A stretch of DNA of 64,000 nt, from NCBI GenBank assembly GCA_020637165.1, contig JACJWN010000003.1:682001-746000 (forward strand). The letters run 5' to 3'. Under the pieces are notes generated by a model. It searched no databases. It had not been told where the DNA came from and worked only from the letters and a program-made list of their open reading frames with translations. The position numbers were made by a program, and so were the translations under genes. The DNA is from Mycolicibacterium sp. Its GTDB lineage: Bacteria > Actinomycetota > Actinomycetes > Mycobacteriales > Mycobacteriaceae. Each line of letters starts with the position of its first letter. Position 1 is the first letter of the stretch. Below, piece by piece: positions 26,505 through 36,056 of the stretch.

Positions 26505-26831
26505 TCACGGTGTGCTCATGTTCTTCGCTACCTGTTCTCTTTCCTGGTCACCGAGCGCCGCGAAGTGCTCGGTGACCCCGGATACGTCCGGCGAACCGGT
26601 GATGCGCAACGCTCGACCGAAGGCTCGCCGCCGGATCGCTGCCGCCAGGCAGTGATGATCGGGGTGCAACCACGCACCCCGGCCCGGGAGTGAGCCTGCA
26701 GTGTCAACGGCGACGGCGGATGAGCCGTTCCCCGCCGTCACGGCCACCACCCGGAGCAGTTCGACGGCCAACTCTCGCTTCCGGCAGCCGATGCAGGTTC
26801 GCACCGGAGCCGAAATCTCGCGCTGGATCAC
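26505..26831 (-). CDS. YlxR-family (DUF448) RNA-binding protein
   Basis: About 108 residues from a GTG at 26831; no strong RBS, so the start is uncertain. The core RTCIGCRKRE and GRGAWLHPDHHCLAAAIRRRAFGRAL are the hallmark YlxR motifs. Lies between nusA and infB, as YlxR does in most bacteria (Rv2840c). Thought to bind RNA; YlxR has been linked to RNase P and transcription control in other species. Confidence 0.88.
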   Translation of the reverse strand: MIQREISAPVRTCIGCRKRELAVELLRVVAVTAGNGSSAVAVDTAGSLPGRGAWLHPDHHCLAAAIRRRAFGRALRITGSPDVSGVTEHFAALGDQEREQVAKNMSTP

Positions 26832-26875
26832 AGGACAGTCTACGTCAGAGGAAACGACCTCCCGAACCAGCCTGC

Positions 26876-27934
26876 TCAGGGCAGGCGGCCGGCGCCTTCC
26901 TCGGCCGACGGCGACGGGCCTGCCCCCGCCGAGGAGCCGGTATCGGCACCGGGGGCGTCGCTGCGGATGTCGATGCGCCACCCCGTCAGCCGGGCGGCCA
27001 ACCGGGCGTTCTGCCCCTCCTTGCCGATGGCCAGTGACAACTGGAAGTCCGGGACGACGACCCGGGCCGCGCGGCTGGTGGCGTCGATGACGCTCACCGA
27101 CACCACCTTGGCCGGCGACAGCGCGTTGGCGACGAACCGGGCCGGGTCCTCGTCGAAGTCGATGATGTCGATCTTCTCCCCGGACAACTCGCTCATGACA
27201 TTGCGCACCCGCTGGCCCATCGGGCCGATACAGGCGCCCTTGGCATTGAGGCCGGACACCTTGGAGCGCACCGCGATCTTGGAACGGTGGCCGGCCTCTC
27301 GGGCCACCGCCACGATCTCCACCGAACCCTCGGCGATCTCCGGCACCTCCAGCGAGAACAACTTGCGGACGAGGTTGGGGTGGGTCCGGGACAGTTCGAT
27401 CCGCGGCTCGCGCATACCGCGGGTCACCCCGACGACGTAGCAACGCAACCGCTGCCCGTGCTCGTAGCTCTCCCCCGGAACCTGCTCGGCGGTACGGATC
27501 ATGCCGTCGGAGCCCTTGGTCTCGCTGCCCAGGCGCACCACGACATTGCCGCGGGCGTTCTCGCGGGCGTCGCGCTGGACCACACCGGCGACGATGTCGC
27601 CCTCGCGGGCGGAGAACTCGCCGTACACCCGCTCGTTCTCGGCGTCGCGGAACCGCTGGAGCATGACCTGGCGCGCGGTGGTCGCGGCGACCCGACCGAA
27701 ACCCTCCGGGGTGTCGTCCCATTCGCTGATGAGGTTGCCCTCATCGTCGGTCTCGCGGGCGATCACCCGGACCGAGCCGCTCTTGCGGTCGATCTCGATG
27801 CGCGCGTCGGGCTGGTGGCCGTCGGTGTGCCGGTAGGCGGTCAACAGCGCGGACTTGATGGTCTCGAGCAACTCGTCCACCGAGATTCCACGATCGATCT
27901 CGATCGCGTGCAACGCGGCCATATCGATGTTCAC
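26876..27934 (-). CDS. nusA: Transcription termination/antitermination factor NusA
   Basis: 352 residues from ATG, overlapping the rimP end in ATGA. N-terminal RNA-polymerase-binding domain (1-105), S1 domain (about 110-180), then two KH domains with [22 protein letters not shown] and [22 protein letters not shown]. The tail is Gly/Ser-rich with no acidic AR repeats, as in other mycobacteria. Confidence 0.97.
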   Translation of the reverse strand: MNIDMAALHAIEIDRGISVDELLETIKSALLTAYRHTDGHQPDARIEIDRKSGSVRVIARETDDEGNLISEWDDTPEGFGRVAATTARQVMLQRFRDAENERVYGEFSAREGDIVAGVVQRDARENARGNVVVRLGSETKGSDGMIRTAEQVPGESYEHGQRLRCYVVGVTRGMREPRIELSRTHPNLVRKLFSLEVPEIAEGSVEIVAVAREAGHRSKIAVRSKVSGLNAKGACIGPMGQRVRNVMSELSGEKIDIIDFDEDPARFVANALSPAKVVSVSVIDATSRAARVVVPDFQLSLAIGKEGQNARLAARLTGWRIDIRSDAPGADTGSSAGAGPSPSAEEGAGRLP

Positions 27935-28476
27935 GTCCCGGCCTCCTTTTCGGTCGTGCGGGGCGGGCCGCCGGCCAGCTCGAGTTCCTCGGCGCCGGGC
28001 GCGGAGAACTCGACCTGGACAACGGCCTCGCGGATGTCTGTCAGCGGGATTCGCCGAACGGTCCAGGTGCCACCGGCGCGGACCACCAGGTCGACGACGC
28101 CGTGGTCGGTGGCTCCGATACGGCCGTTCAGGTCCGAACCGTCGGCCAGGGTGAGCCTGGCCCGGCGACCGCGGGCCCTGCGAAAGTGTTTCTCGGAGGT
28201 CAGTGGTCGTTCCACACCCGGGGAACTGACCTCCAGCACGAAGGGCACCGAACCGGTGTCGAGGGTGTCCAGCAGGGCCGAGGCACTTCGGGAAAGCTCG
28301 GATACGGCGTCGAGGTCCAGCGGGTGGTCCCCGTCGGCGACCACCCGGATCCGCGGCGGCCGACTTCGCTCGTCGACCACGACGTCCTCGATCTCGTAAC
28401 CGGCACGGGCGAACTCGTCATCGAGGAGTTCGACCACACGCTCCGGCGAGGGCAATCCCGCGGGCCGCTGGGTCAC
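27931..28476 (-). CDS. rimP: Ribosome maturation factor RimP
   Basis: 181 residues. RimP N-domain (about 8-95, with [14 protein letters not shown]-type motif) and the SH3-like C-domain (about 97-165). First gene of the rimP-nusA-ylxR-infB-rbfA operon, needed for 30S maturation. Promoter probably lies in 28477-28552 between it and the divergent lipoprotein gene. Confidence 0.95.
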   Translation of the reverse strand: MTQRPAGLPSPERVVELLDDEFARAGYEIEDVVVDERSRPPRIRVVADGDHPLDLDAVSELSRSASALLDTLDTGSVPFVLEVSSPGVERPLTSEKHFRRARGRRARLTLADGSDLNGRIGATDHGVVDLVVRAGGTWTVRRIPLTDIREAVVQVEFSAPGAEELELAGGPPRTTEKEAGT

Positions 28477-28552
28477 GGCGAGCTCCTCATCTTGAGTTGT
28501 TTACGACCGGCTCCCAACGATACGCCAGCCACCCGCACGGCAATGGCAGGAT

Positions 28553-29158
28553 GTGGGGGTGCCCGACCCCCTTCCCGGCGCCGATGCGAGCGGCGCGCCG
28601 ATGCTGAGTCGGCGACGTGCGCTGGCAGGTCCCGCACGCGGCTTGCTGGCGCTGGCTCTCCTCGGCGCCGCCGGCACCGCCTGCGGTCCCGGCGGTCCGC
28701 CGGCCCCCGACCCGCTGGAAGCCCAGCTCGAAGCCGCTCGAAAGGACAGCGACCTGGCCTCCGCGGCGGCCGCGGCCGCGGCCCCCGCACTGGCACCCGC
28801 CCTGCGCGTGGTGGCCGACGAGCGCGCCCGGCACGCCACCGCCCTGGTCGAGGAGTTGGCGCGGGCGGCCGGTAAACCTACTCCCACTTCCACCCCCGCG
28901 ACCACCGGCTCACCCTCGGCCACGCCGGCGCCGGCGTCCGCTCCCCCGCCCACCTCCCAGGATGTCGTCAAGGCCCTGCGGACGTCGGCGGAGAGCGCCG
29001 CCAAACTGGTCCCGACGCTGTCGGGCTATCGGGCAGGACTGATGGGCTCGATCGCTGCGGCGTGCACGGCGTCCTACACCGTTGGCATTCCACCGCCGCC
29101 GCCCCCCCATGGCAGGACGACCCAGAGCAGTGGACCCCAGAGCAGGAGACCACGGTGA
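28553..29158 (+). CDS. Ala-rich lipoprotein, Rv2843-like
   Basis: 201 residues from GTG; the ATG at 28601 would give a neat lipoprotein signal (SRRRA then a hydrophobic core and GTAC). After the lipid Cys it is Ala-rich and helical, with a Pro/Thr-rich spacer, then SIAAACTASYTV. The last 22 residues are Pro- and Arg-rich and follow a run of seven C (29102-29108). Ends in GTGA overlapping the next gene. Location opposite rimP matches Rv2843. The helical part may be a decayed ferritin-like domain; not certain. Confidence 0.7.
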   Translation: MGVPDPLPGADASGAPMLSRRRALAGPARGLLALALLGAAGTACGPGGPPAPDPLEAQLEAARKDSDLASAAAAAAAPALAPALRVVADERARHATALVEELARAAGKPTPTSTPATTGSPSATPAPASAPPPTSQDVVKALRTSAESAAKLVPTLSGYRAGLMGSIAAACTASYTVGIPPPPPPHGRTTQSSGPQSRRPR

Positions 29159-29649
29159 CCTCACCGTCTTCCCCCGAGCCCTCCCCCTCAGCCCCGCCGG
29201 ACCCGGACCGGCCGGAGGACGGCGGCCCGGCGGCGTGGTTCGACGCGGTCGCCGCCGAGCACGCCGCGATCTACGGCTACGGACTGGTGTCGGCGCACAG
29301 CCTTCCCACCCGCAACGAACTGGTCTCCGCAGCGCTGGCCGAACATCGTGACCGGCGGGAGAGGGCCGTGGCCCTGATGACCGAGCAGTCGATCACGGTG
29401 CCGCTGCCGGCGGCCGGCTATCGGTTACCGATGGTGGTGGACTCGCCGACCAGCGCCGCCAAGCTGGCCGTGCGGATGGAGAACGACTGTGCGGTGGCGT
29501 GGCGGGCGGTGCTGGAGCAGACCGACTCCGAGCGCGACCGCGAGTTCGCCGCCACCGCGCTGACCCAGTGCGCGGTGCTGGCTGCGCGCTGGCGTCAGGT
29601 GCTCGGCGCCTGGCCGCCGACCCAGGCGTTCCCCGGCGGCAGCGAATAG
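29155..29649 (+). CDS. Ferritin-like DUF4439 protein
   Basis: 164 residues from GTG. After a Pro/Ser-rich head of about 25 residues the sequence is all-helical: AVAAEHAAIYGYGLVSAHS, an EHRDRRERAV helix and a final long helix with ENDCAVAWRAVLEQTD and ALTQCAVLAARWRQVLG. This is the DUF4439 ferritin-like pattern of Rv2844. It keeps some Glu/His residues, but a di-iron site cannot be confirmed by eye. No signal peptide. Confidence 0.8.
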   Translation: MTSPSSPEPSPSAPPDPDRPEDGGPAAWFDAVAAEHAAIYGYGLVSAHSLPTRNELVSAALAEHRDRRERAVALMTEQSITVPLPAAGYRLPMVVDSPTSAAKLAVRMENDCAVAWRAVLEQTDSERDREFAATALTQCAVLAARWRQVLGAWPPTQAFPGGSE

Positions 29650-29690
29650 CCGGCCGCCGCGGAGCGGGTCAGCGGCTCAGGCGCCGCTGA

Positions 29691-29834
29691 TCAGGCGATC
29701 GGGGTCTGGGTCGGGTGGATCTGGGTCGAGTCTGCCGCCGGAGCCTCGACGCTCATGCTGCCGGCGAAGACACCGGTGGCAACCACGAGGCCGGCAAGAG
29801 CGTTGTTGATGCGGCGAGCGAAATTCTGGTTCAC
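29691..29834 (-). CDS. 47-residue secreted peptide
   Basis: GTG start at 29834 with GGGGA about eight bases upstream. Residues 1-9 are basic/polar (NQNFARR), 10-25 are hydrophobic (ALAGLVVATGVFAG), then SMSVEA-APA gives a cleavage site. The mature peptide would be only about 17 residues (Asp/Ser/Thr/Pro). Stands alone and is too short for usual gene calling. No family recognised. Confidence 0.5.
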   Translation of the reverse strand: MNQNFARRINNALAGLVVATGVFAGSMSVEAPAADSTQIHPTQTPIA

Positions 29835-29938
29835 GATTCGATTCCCCGTTCTGCTTGGTTGCCGGGCCCGTAGCGGCCGGTGAATCAAGAATGTCCGACC
29901 AGCCGCGCGGTGGCCGTCCGCTGAACGGATCGTTCTCG

Positions 29939-29958
29939 GGGGGACACCGGGGTCCCCC
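29939..29958 (-). terminator. Hairpin downstream of the helical hypothetical gene
   Basis: GGGGGAC - 6 nt - GTCCCCC forms a perfect 7-bp stem, 67 bases after the stop of the gene ending at 30025. There is no U-run, as is usual for mycobacterial terminators. The adjacent palindrome GTGACGTCAC (29971-29980) may be unrelated. Confidence 0.4.
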
Positions 29959-30024
29959 GATCGGAGGACGCGGTGACGTCACTGGAGCTCAGCGGCCTCG
30001 GCGCCATCCGTGGCCGTCGCGTCG

Positions 30025-30384
30025 TCACTCCGCTGCGGGCGTATCCGGCCCTGTGGCGGTACCCGTGTCGTCGCCGGTCGGCGGCACCGGAATGCGGTGA
30101 AGGTACTCCAGGAACACATCCACGGCCGCCGTCGCCATGGCGGCCATCGCGGGGTCGATGTTCGCCCCCCGCGGGATGTCCGCTGAGAGGTGGCTCCGGA
30201 ACTCGGCGGTGATCGCCTCTTGGACGTCCCAGGCGAGTTGTGCGGTTTCGGTGGCGTCCCTGAGCATGAGTTCGGCCGTCACGCGACGAGCGGCCTCGTC
30301 GACGACGGGTTTGAGGGCTTCGGTTGCGCGCCGTTTGAATTCCTCGAGCAGCGGCCGCGCACTCTCGGGCCAGTTTCCAGCCAT
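30025..30384 (-). CDS. Helical hypothetical protein
   Basis: 119 residues from ATG. Mostly amphipathic helix with EEFKRRATEALKPVVDEAARRV and a later hydrophobic helix AAMATAAVDVFLEYL, then a Pro/Gly/Thr-rich tail. No signal, membrane span or catalytic motif. It lies downstream of proS on the same strand, 82 bases away. Function unknown; codon use is normal for the window. Confidence 0.6.
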   Translation of the reverse strand: MAGNWPESARPLLEEFKRRATEALKPVVDEAARRVTAELMLRDATETAQLAWDVQEAITAEFRSHLSADIPRGANIDPAMAAMATAAVDVFLEYLHRIPVPPTGDDTGTATGPDTPAAE

Positions 30385-30466
30385 GCAGACTCACGTTACG
30401 CGGGGCCGCGCGGCGCCGCAGCCCCGGCGTGCGGGACCAAGGCGGGTCAACCCGGCGCGCGACCCG

Positions 30467-32218
30467 CTACGACGAGGCGTCCGCCAGTACGGCGGCGATA
30501 TCGACGGCCGCCGTCAGGGCGGCGATCTGTCGCGTCTCGCCGGTGAAGCGGTCGCGAAGTTCCACGATGCCGTCGGCCCACCCCCGGCCCACCACGACGA
30601 TCCACGGCACGCCCAGCAGTTCGGCGTCCTTGAACTTCACCCCCGGCGAGGCCGTCCGGTCGTCGAAGAGCACCTCGGCGCCCATGGCGTCCAATTCGGC
30701 GGTCAGCACCTCCGCACCGGCGCGGGCGTCGGGATCCTTGTTGGCGATCACCACATGTACGTCGAACGGCGAAACCGAGGCCGGCCAGCGCAAGCCCATC
30801 TCGTCGTGGTGCTGCTCGGCGATCACCGCTACCAGCCGCGACACGCCGACCCCGTAGGAACCCATGGTCAACCGCACCGGCTTGCCGTTCTCGCCGAGGA
30901 CGTCGACGGCGAAGGCGTCGGTGTATTTGCGGCCCAATTGGAAGATGTGGCCGATCTCGATTCCTCGGGCGCTGACCAGCCGGCCCGCCCCGTCCGGCGC
31001 TGGGTCCCCGTCGCGCACCTCGGCGGCCTCGATGGTGCCGTCGGGGGTGAAGTCGCGGCCCGCCACCAGACCGACGACGTGCCTGCCGGGTTCGTCGGCG
31101 CCGGTGATCCAGGCGGTCCCGACCGACACCCGCGGGTCGACCAGATACCGAACCCCGTTGTCCAGCAATGCCTTCGGTCCGATGTAGCCCTTCTTCAGGA
31201 AGGGGTGCCGGGCGAAGTCGGCGTCGTCGAGCATCGCGTACTCGGCCGGGTCGAGTGCGGCGCCCAGACGTTTGTCGTCGACCTCGCGATCCCCCGGCAC
31301 ACCGATGCCGAGCAGCTCCCAGTCACCACCGGGTGCCCGTACCTTGAGCATGACGTTCTTGAGGGTGTCCGCGGCGGTGACGGTGCGGCCCAGTGTTGCG
31401 TTCGCCCAATCGACCAGCGAGGCGATGGTCGGGGTGTCGCCGGTGTCGTACACCACCGGCTCGGCCAGGCCGTCCACCGGCAGCGGGTCGGGCGCCGGAG
31501 TGGTGACCGCCTCGACGTTGGCCGCGTAACCGGATTCAAGGCACCGCACGAAGGTGTCCTCGCCGACCTCGCTCTCGGCGAGGAACTCCTCGGACGCGCT
31601 GCCGCCCATGGCCCCCGAGACCGCCGAGACGATCACATAGCGAATCCCCATGCGCGCGAACATCGTCTGGTACGCGTCGCGATGGGCCATGTAGACCTCG
31701 CGCAGCCCGTTGTCGTCGACGTCGAAGGAGTAGGAGTCCTTCATGATGAATTCGCGGCCGCGCAGGATTCCGGCTCTGGGGCGCGCCTCGTCGCGGTACT
31801 TGGTCTGGATTTGGAACAGCAGCAGCGGGAAATCCTTGTAGGAGCTGTACTCGCCCTTGACCGTCAGGGTGAATAGTTCCTCGTGGGTGGGCCCGAGTAG
31901 GTAGTCGTTCATCCGGCGATCCTTGAGCCGGAACACACCGTCGCCGTATTCCGTCCAGCGGTTGGTGGTCTCGTAGGGAGCCCGGGGCAACAGCGCCGGG
32001 AACAGGATCTCCTGCCCGCCGATGGCGACCATCTCCTCGCGCACGATCTTCTCGATCCGGCGCAGCACCCGCAGCCCCAGCGGCAGCCAGCTGTACAGAC
32101 CGGGCCCGATCGGCCGGATGTAGCCGGCCCGGATGAGCAGCTTGTGGCTGGGCACTTCGGCGTCGGCCGGATCGTCGCGCAGCGTGCGCAGGAACAGCTC
32201 GGACATGCGGGTGATCAC
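30467..32218 (-). CDS. proS: Prolyl-tRNA synthetase
   Basis: 583 residues from the GTG at 32218 ([10 protein letters not shown]), the start used by M. tuberculosis ProS of 582 residues; an ATG six codons upstream is an alternative. Class II motifs: [16 protein letters not shown] (motif 1), [17 protein letters not shown] (motif 2) and the C-terminal motif 3 region. The bacterial insertion (editing) domain is present between motifs 2 and 3. Charges tRNA-Pro. Confidence 0.96.
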   Translation of the reverse strand: MITRMSELFLRTLRDDPADAEVPSHKLLIRAGYIRPIGPGLYSWLPLGLRVLRRIEKIVREEMVAIGGQEILFPALLPRAPYETTNRWTEYGDGVFRLKDRRMNDYLLGPTHEELFTLTVKGEYSSYKDFPLLLFQIQTKYRDEARPRAGILRGREFIMKDSYSFDVDDNGLREVYMAHRDAYQTMFARMGIRYVIVSAVSGAMGGSASEEFLAESEVGEDTFVRCLESGYAANVEAVTTPAPDPLPVDGLAEPVVYDTGDTPTIASLVDWANATLGRTVTAADTLKNVMLKVRAPGGDWELLGIGVPGDREVDDKRLGAALDPAEYAMLDDADFARHPFLKKGYIGPKALLDNGVRYLVDPRVSVGTAWITGADEPGRHVVGLVAGRDFTPDGTIEAAEVRDGDPAPDGAGRLVSARGIEIGHIFQLGRKYTDAFAVDVLGENGKPVRLTMGSYGVGVSRLVAVIAEQHHDEMGLRWPASVSPFDVHVVIANKDPDARAGAEVLTAELDAMGAEVLFDDRTASPGVKFKDAELLGVPWIVVVGRGWADGIVELRDRFTGETRQIAALTAAVDIAAVLADASS

Positions 32219-32366
32219 AGCGGGCAGCTTAGCCATCCCGGGCGAACGCCCGCCGCGCCGTCCGTTCCGCAGCCGCGGAATCCACGCGGGCGGCCGACGC
32301 GCGTGTTGAGATGGATGGGTAACGACCAGCCCGAGATACCCGGCCCCGGGATCGCGAAGGAGTGCC

Positions 32367-33104
32367 GTGCCATCCCAACAGGCCGACGAACGGCCCGCGG
32401 AGCCTGAGTTGCCGGATTCCGAACCCGCGGTGCTGGCCAGCGGCATCAAGGTCAGAGGACCCTGGGGCCCGGTCTACGGACCGATCGACCTGAGAATCCC
32501 CACCGGCGGCCTCAACGTTCTGGTGTGCCCGGCCGGCCCCGGCCGCACCGCACTGATGATGACCCTGGCCGGGCGGATGAAACCCACTTCCGGGGAGCTG
32601 ACCGTCCTCGGCGCCCGCCGGGCGAAAGACATCTTCGAGCGTTCGGCGCTGGCCGGTGTCGACGAACTCGACACCGTGCCGGAATCGGTCACGGTCGCAA
32701 ACCTCATCACCGAACAGCTGCGCTGGAACGCCAGGTGGTATCAGCTCATCCCGAAAGCCGACCAGGCCGCCCTGAACCGGACCTGCGCCCCGGTGTTCGG
32801 CGAACTGCCGATCCCGCCGCTGGACGAATACTTCGAGGCGCTCTCCGAACTGGACCGTCTGCTGCTGCGCATCGCGCTGGCCAATATCGGCCGCCCGCCG
32901 CTGCTCGTCGTCGGCAGCGTCGAGAACGTCACCTGCGATGCCAACCGTGACCTGCTCTTCGACCGCCTCATCGACATCGGCCGCGAACAGACCGTGGTCA
33001 CCGCCACGGTCAACGGGGCCGGCAGTCACCCGGTGCGCTCCCAGATCGCGGTACCGAACACCAATCGCGCCGAACTGTCCGATCCCCGGAAAGGTGATGG
33101 CTGA
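32367..33104 (+). CDS. Degenerate ABC-type ATP-binding protein
   Basis: 245 residues from GTG with GAAGGAG before it. The overall ABC layout is visible but the key residues are lost. The Walker A region is CPAGPGRTA (54-62), with Arg for the Lys. The signature is [15 protein letters not shown] in place of LSGGQ. The Walker B region reads LLVVGSVEN, lacking the Asp and catalytic Glu. ATP hydrolysis is therefore unlikely. Two bases upstream of a YhgE/Pip membrane gene, so it probably serves as a nucleotide-binding or structural partner. Divergent from proS. Confidence 0.78.
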   Translation: MPSQQADERPAEPELPDSEPAVLASGIKVRGPWGPVYGPIDLRIPTGGLNVLVCPAGPGRTALMMTLAGRMKPTSGELTVLGARRAKDIFERSALAGVDELDTVPESVTVANLITEQLRWNARWYQLIPKADQAALNRTCAPVFGELPIPPLDEYFEALSELDRLLLRIALANIGRPPLLVVGSVENVTCDANRDLLFDRLIDIGREQTVVTATVNGAGSHPVRSQIAVPNTNRAELSDPRKGDG

Positions 33105-33106
33105 CC

Positions 33107-35113
33107 ATGCTGGCCGGAATGTCGTTCGGAACCGACCTCAAGCGCTACTCCTCCGGCGTCCTGCCCAGGATCGCGTTGGTGACCATCATCCTGATGCCAT
33201 TGCTGTACGGCGCGATGTACCTATGGGCGTTCTGGAATCCCTTCGGCGCGATCGACAAGATGCCGGTGGCGCTGGTCAACGCCGACAAGGGTGCCGTCGT
33301 GGACGGCAAGCCGGTGCGCGCGGGGGATCAGGTGGCGAGTTCGCTGCTGGATTCGGGTCAGCTGCTGCTGCGTGAGGTCTCCGAACAGGACGCCGCCAAG
33401 GGGCTCGCCGACGGCCGGTACTACTTCACCATCACCATCCCGTCCGGGTTCAGCCAGGCCGTCACCTCACCGTCCGGCGGCGATCCGACCCAGGCCAAGC
33501 TGCGGTTCGAGTTCAACGGCGCCAACAACTATCTAGGCACGATCATCGGGCAGAACGCCGCCCGCGAGGTGATCAACCAGGTCAACGCCGGGATCTCCGA
33601 AAAGAGCGTGGGCACCGTGCTGACCGGCCTCACCGATGCCGGTACGGGTCTCCTCGCCGCCGCCGACGGAGCCCAGCGGCTCAACACCGGCATCGTGACC
33701 GCCGATTCGGGAGCGCACCAACTCGCATCCGGATCGGACACCCTCGCCGACGGGATGGCAACGGCCCGTGATGGTGCCGCCCAGCTCGCCGACGGCACCC
33801 GCAAACTCGGCACCGCGATCCTGACCGCCACCGATCCGATCGTCGACGTCCTGGACCGCTTCGACGGCATCGGAGTCGATCCCGACGAGGTGGGTGAGGC
33901 CGCCCGGCATCTGAGCGGCACTGTGCGATCGGCCGCCGACCGGATCGCCGCGCTGAACCTCGATCAGACGCGCGCGGCCGGCATCATCGACCAGGCGGTG
34001 GCCACCCTGTCCGGCAGCCCTGACCCGGTGATGCGCGAGTTGGGGGGCTTTTTGGCCGGGGCCCGGGGACTGCTGCGGGCGCAGGGTATCGATCCCGCGA
34101 CCGACGAGGGGCTGATCCGGCTGCGCGACGGCGCGAACCGGCTGGAAAACGAACTCGCCGACCCCGACAGCAAGCTGCGCACGTTCCTGACCGCCGCGGT
34201 CGACGGCACCCTGCGCGAGGACGTGCTGAAACTGCGCTCCGGCGTCGAGCAATTGGAGTCGGGGGCGCAGCGATTGAGCGCGGGCATGGTCGCACTCACC
34301 GACGGCAGCCGGGAACTGGCCTCCGGCGCCCAGCGACTCGCCGAGGGGACCGGCGAACTCCAGGCCGGCAGCGCGGAGTTGGCCGACAAACTTCGGCAGG
34401 GATCCACGCAGGTGCCGTCCTGGACGCCCCAGCAGCGCTCCGAGGTCGCCAAGACGGTCTCCACACCGGTGACCCTGGACCTGGTCAACCACAATCCGGC
34501 GCCCACCTTCGGCACCGGATTCGCGCCGTTCTTCCTGCCACTGGCGCTGTTCATCGGCGCCCTGATCATCTGGATGCTGCTGACCCCGCTACAGCCGCGC
34601 CCGATCATCAACGGCCTCAGCGGCTTTCGGGTGGTGCTCGCGTCGTATTGGCCGGCGTTCGCCCTGGCGGTGTGTCAGGTCGCCGTCATGTACACCGTCG
34701 CGCACTGGGGTGTCGGCCTCAAGGCCCGCTACCCCCTGGCCACAGTGGCTTTCCTGATCCTGGTCGTGGCCACCTTCCTGGGCATCATCCAGGCGTTCAA
34801 CGCGGTGTTCGGCGTGGCCGTCGGACGGGTGGCCACCCTGGCGTTCCTGATGTTGCAGCTCATCTCGGCCGGCGGGATCTACCCGGTGGAGACCACCGCC
34901 AAGCCGTTCCAGATCATCCATCCGGCCGACCCGATGACCTACGCGGTCAACGGCCTGCGGCAACTCATCAACGGCGGTATCGACGAACGGCTCCCGATCG
35001 CCGTCGCAGTCCTCTCCGGCGTCCTTGCGCTGTCCCTGGCCGCCAGCAGCTGGTCGGCCCGGCGCAATCGGCAGTACACGATCGAACGGCTGCACCCGCC
35101 CATCGAGGTCTGA
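33107..35113 (+). CDS. YhgE/Pip-family membrane protein
   Basis: 668 residues. One TM at about 17-43, then a large extracytoplasmic region of about 430 residues containing two clusters of DGxxxLAxGxxxL-type repeats (about 180-240 and 375-430) that form long coiled helices, then five TMs from about 480 to 650 ending in a short basic tail. This is the YhgE/Pip (ABC-2-like, EsaA-related) architecture. Relatives act in phage adsorption and type VII secretion or envelope transport in Firmicutes; the role in mycobacteria is not established. Forms an operon with the degenerate ATPase. Confidence 0.85.
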   Translation: MLAGMSFGTDLKRYSSGVLPRIALVTIILMPLLYGAMYLWAFWNPFGAIDKMPVALVNADKGAVVDGKPVRAGDQVASSLLDSGQLLLREVSEQDAAKGLADGRYYFTITIPSGFSQAVTSPSGGDPTQAKLRFEFNGANNYLGTIIGQNAAREVINQVNAGISEKSVGTVLTGLTDAGTGLLAAADGAQRLNTGIVTADSGAHQLASGSDTLADGMATARDGAAQLADGTRKLGTAILTATDPIVDVLDRFDGIGVDPDEVGEAARHLSGTVRSAADRIAALNLDQTRAAGIIDQAVATLSGSPDPVMRELGGFLAGARGLLRAQGIDPATDEGLIRLRDGANRLENELADPDSKLRTFLTAAVDGTLREDVLKLRSGVEQLESGAQRLSAGMVALTDGSRELASGAQRLAEGTGELQAGSAELADKLRQGSTQVPSWTPQQRSEVAKTVSTPVTLDLVNHNPAPTFGTGFAPFFLPLALFIGALIIWMLLTPLQPRPIINGLSGFRVVLASYWPAFALAVCQVAVMYTVAHWGVGLKARYPLATVAFLILVVATFLGIIQAFNAVFGVAVGRVATLAFLMLQLISAGGIYPVETTAKPFQIIHPADPMTYAVNGLRQLINGGIDERLPIAVAVLSGVLALSLAASSWSARRNRQYTIERLHPPIEV

Positions 35114-35161
35114 CCCCGGACTGAAATCAGAGGCTTGCGCCCCGGATTGCCGTCGGGTGAT

Positions 35162-35578
35162 CTAAAACGCCTCCACGCCGTCGACGCTGACGGACATTCC
35201 GTGTCCGGTCCTGTCGTTGCTGAACGTCGTGTCCTCGGGCGCGGGTTCGATGGTCCATCCAAGTGCGTGGTAGGCGATCCCGTACTCCAGCGTGATGAAG
35301 TCTGGGTTGCCCGCGTTGCCGTTGAACCAATCGAATTCGCCGTCTGCGTCGACCGCGACGCAGCAAGCTGGGGCTGGATAGCTGAACTCCACTCCGCATG
35401 CGACCCTGTCGGTGCGAGTTGGTTCGTGAGGTCCGGGATCCTCGAGGACGAGGATCTGACAGAGCGTTTTGCCCGATGGGGTCTTCACCCATACGGCCCC
35501 GCCAGCGAGGGGCGGATCGAAAGCAACAGACCATGCGCCCCGTCCGCATTCACGATTACAAGATCGCGAATCGATCAT
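35162..35578 (-). CDS. Cys-rich hypothetical protein, possibly lacking its signal peptide
   Basis: 138 residues from ATG (AGAAG five bases before). Six Cys (7, 11, 40, 61, 73, 74) and a pattern VKTPSGKTLCQIL / ACGVEF / CCVAVD suggest a disulfide-stabilised exported domain like several mycobacterial secreted proteins. The N-terminus has no signal peptide, so the gene may be truncated at its 5' end. GC content looks lower than its neighbours. No family named. Confidence 0.5.
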   Translation of the reverse strand: MIDSRSCNRECGRGAWSVAFDPPLAGGAVWVKTPSGKTLCQILVLEDPGPHEPTRTDRVACGVEFSYPAPACCVAVDADGEFDWFNGNAGNPDFITLEYGIAYHALGWTIEPAPEDTTFSNDRTGHGMSVSVDGVEAF

Positions 35579-35680
35579 ATGTCTTCTCTATGAAGTCCGT
35601 GACCCCGTCCAGCGGGGTTCCTAACCTCGAATTCAGCGGGCGACACCTCGTCGCCCAGACCGAGGAAAGGATCGACAACC

Positions 35681-35956
35681 ATGTCCGCATTTGCTGCCAC
35701 CGCCGCACTGGCCGGTTCCGTCGCGGCTGCCATCGCCCTGGCCCCCATCGCCGTCGCCGATGAGCCGTCGCTGGACGGATGCCGGGGTTCGTCGTGCTCG
35801 AAGCCGGCCGCCCCGCCGAAGGCCTTCAAGCCCTCACCGAACCGGAACGCCGCGGCCAGTGTGCCGCAGGGGTGGAAAAACGACGCCCAGTGGGCGCGGC
35901 CCGGATCCAACCCGTTCGGCAAAGGACCGAAACCGCCGATGGTCGCCCTCGACTGA
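35681..35956 (+). CDS. Small secreted protein
   Basis: 91 residues from ATG with AGGAAAGG ten bases upstream. Signal peptide 1-26 (AALAGSVAAAIALAPIAVA-D). The mature part has two close Cys (GCRGSSCSKP) followed by a Pro/Lys/Asn-rich tail (residues 43-86). No domain recognised. Divergent from the Cys-rich hypothetical gene, convergent with the amidohydrolase. Confidence 0.7.
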   Translation: MSAFAATAALAGSVAAAIALAPIAVADEPSLDGCRGSSCSKPAAPPKAFKPSPNRNAAASVPQGWKNDAQWARPGSNPFGKGPKPPMVALD

Positions 35957-36056
35957 GCGATCGACAGGATCGGCGGCGCCGCCCCGGGCTTCGCGTGAGC
36001 CGGGGGCGGCCGCGCACCGGCTCAGGAACACAGGGCGAGGTCGGGCCCGCCCGCCG

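Noticed and set aside
29971-29980. GTGACGTCAC palindrome as an operator
   Set aside because: Only 10 bases, downstream of one gene and far from the next start; such palindromes are expected by chance in 64 kb.
29889-30394. Overlapping minus-strand frame rich in Arg/Gly around 29.9-30.4 kb
   Set aside because: Out of frame with the helical gene at 30025-30384, which has a better start and protein-like composition.
35398-35763. Plus-strand frame across the Cys-rich gene and the secreted-protein leader
   Set aside because: Overlaps two better-supported genes, lacks an RBS and reads as Arg-rich low complexity.
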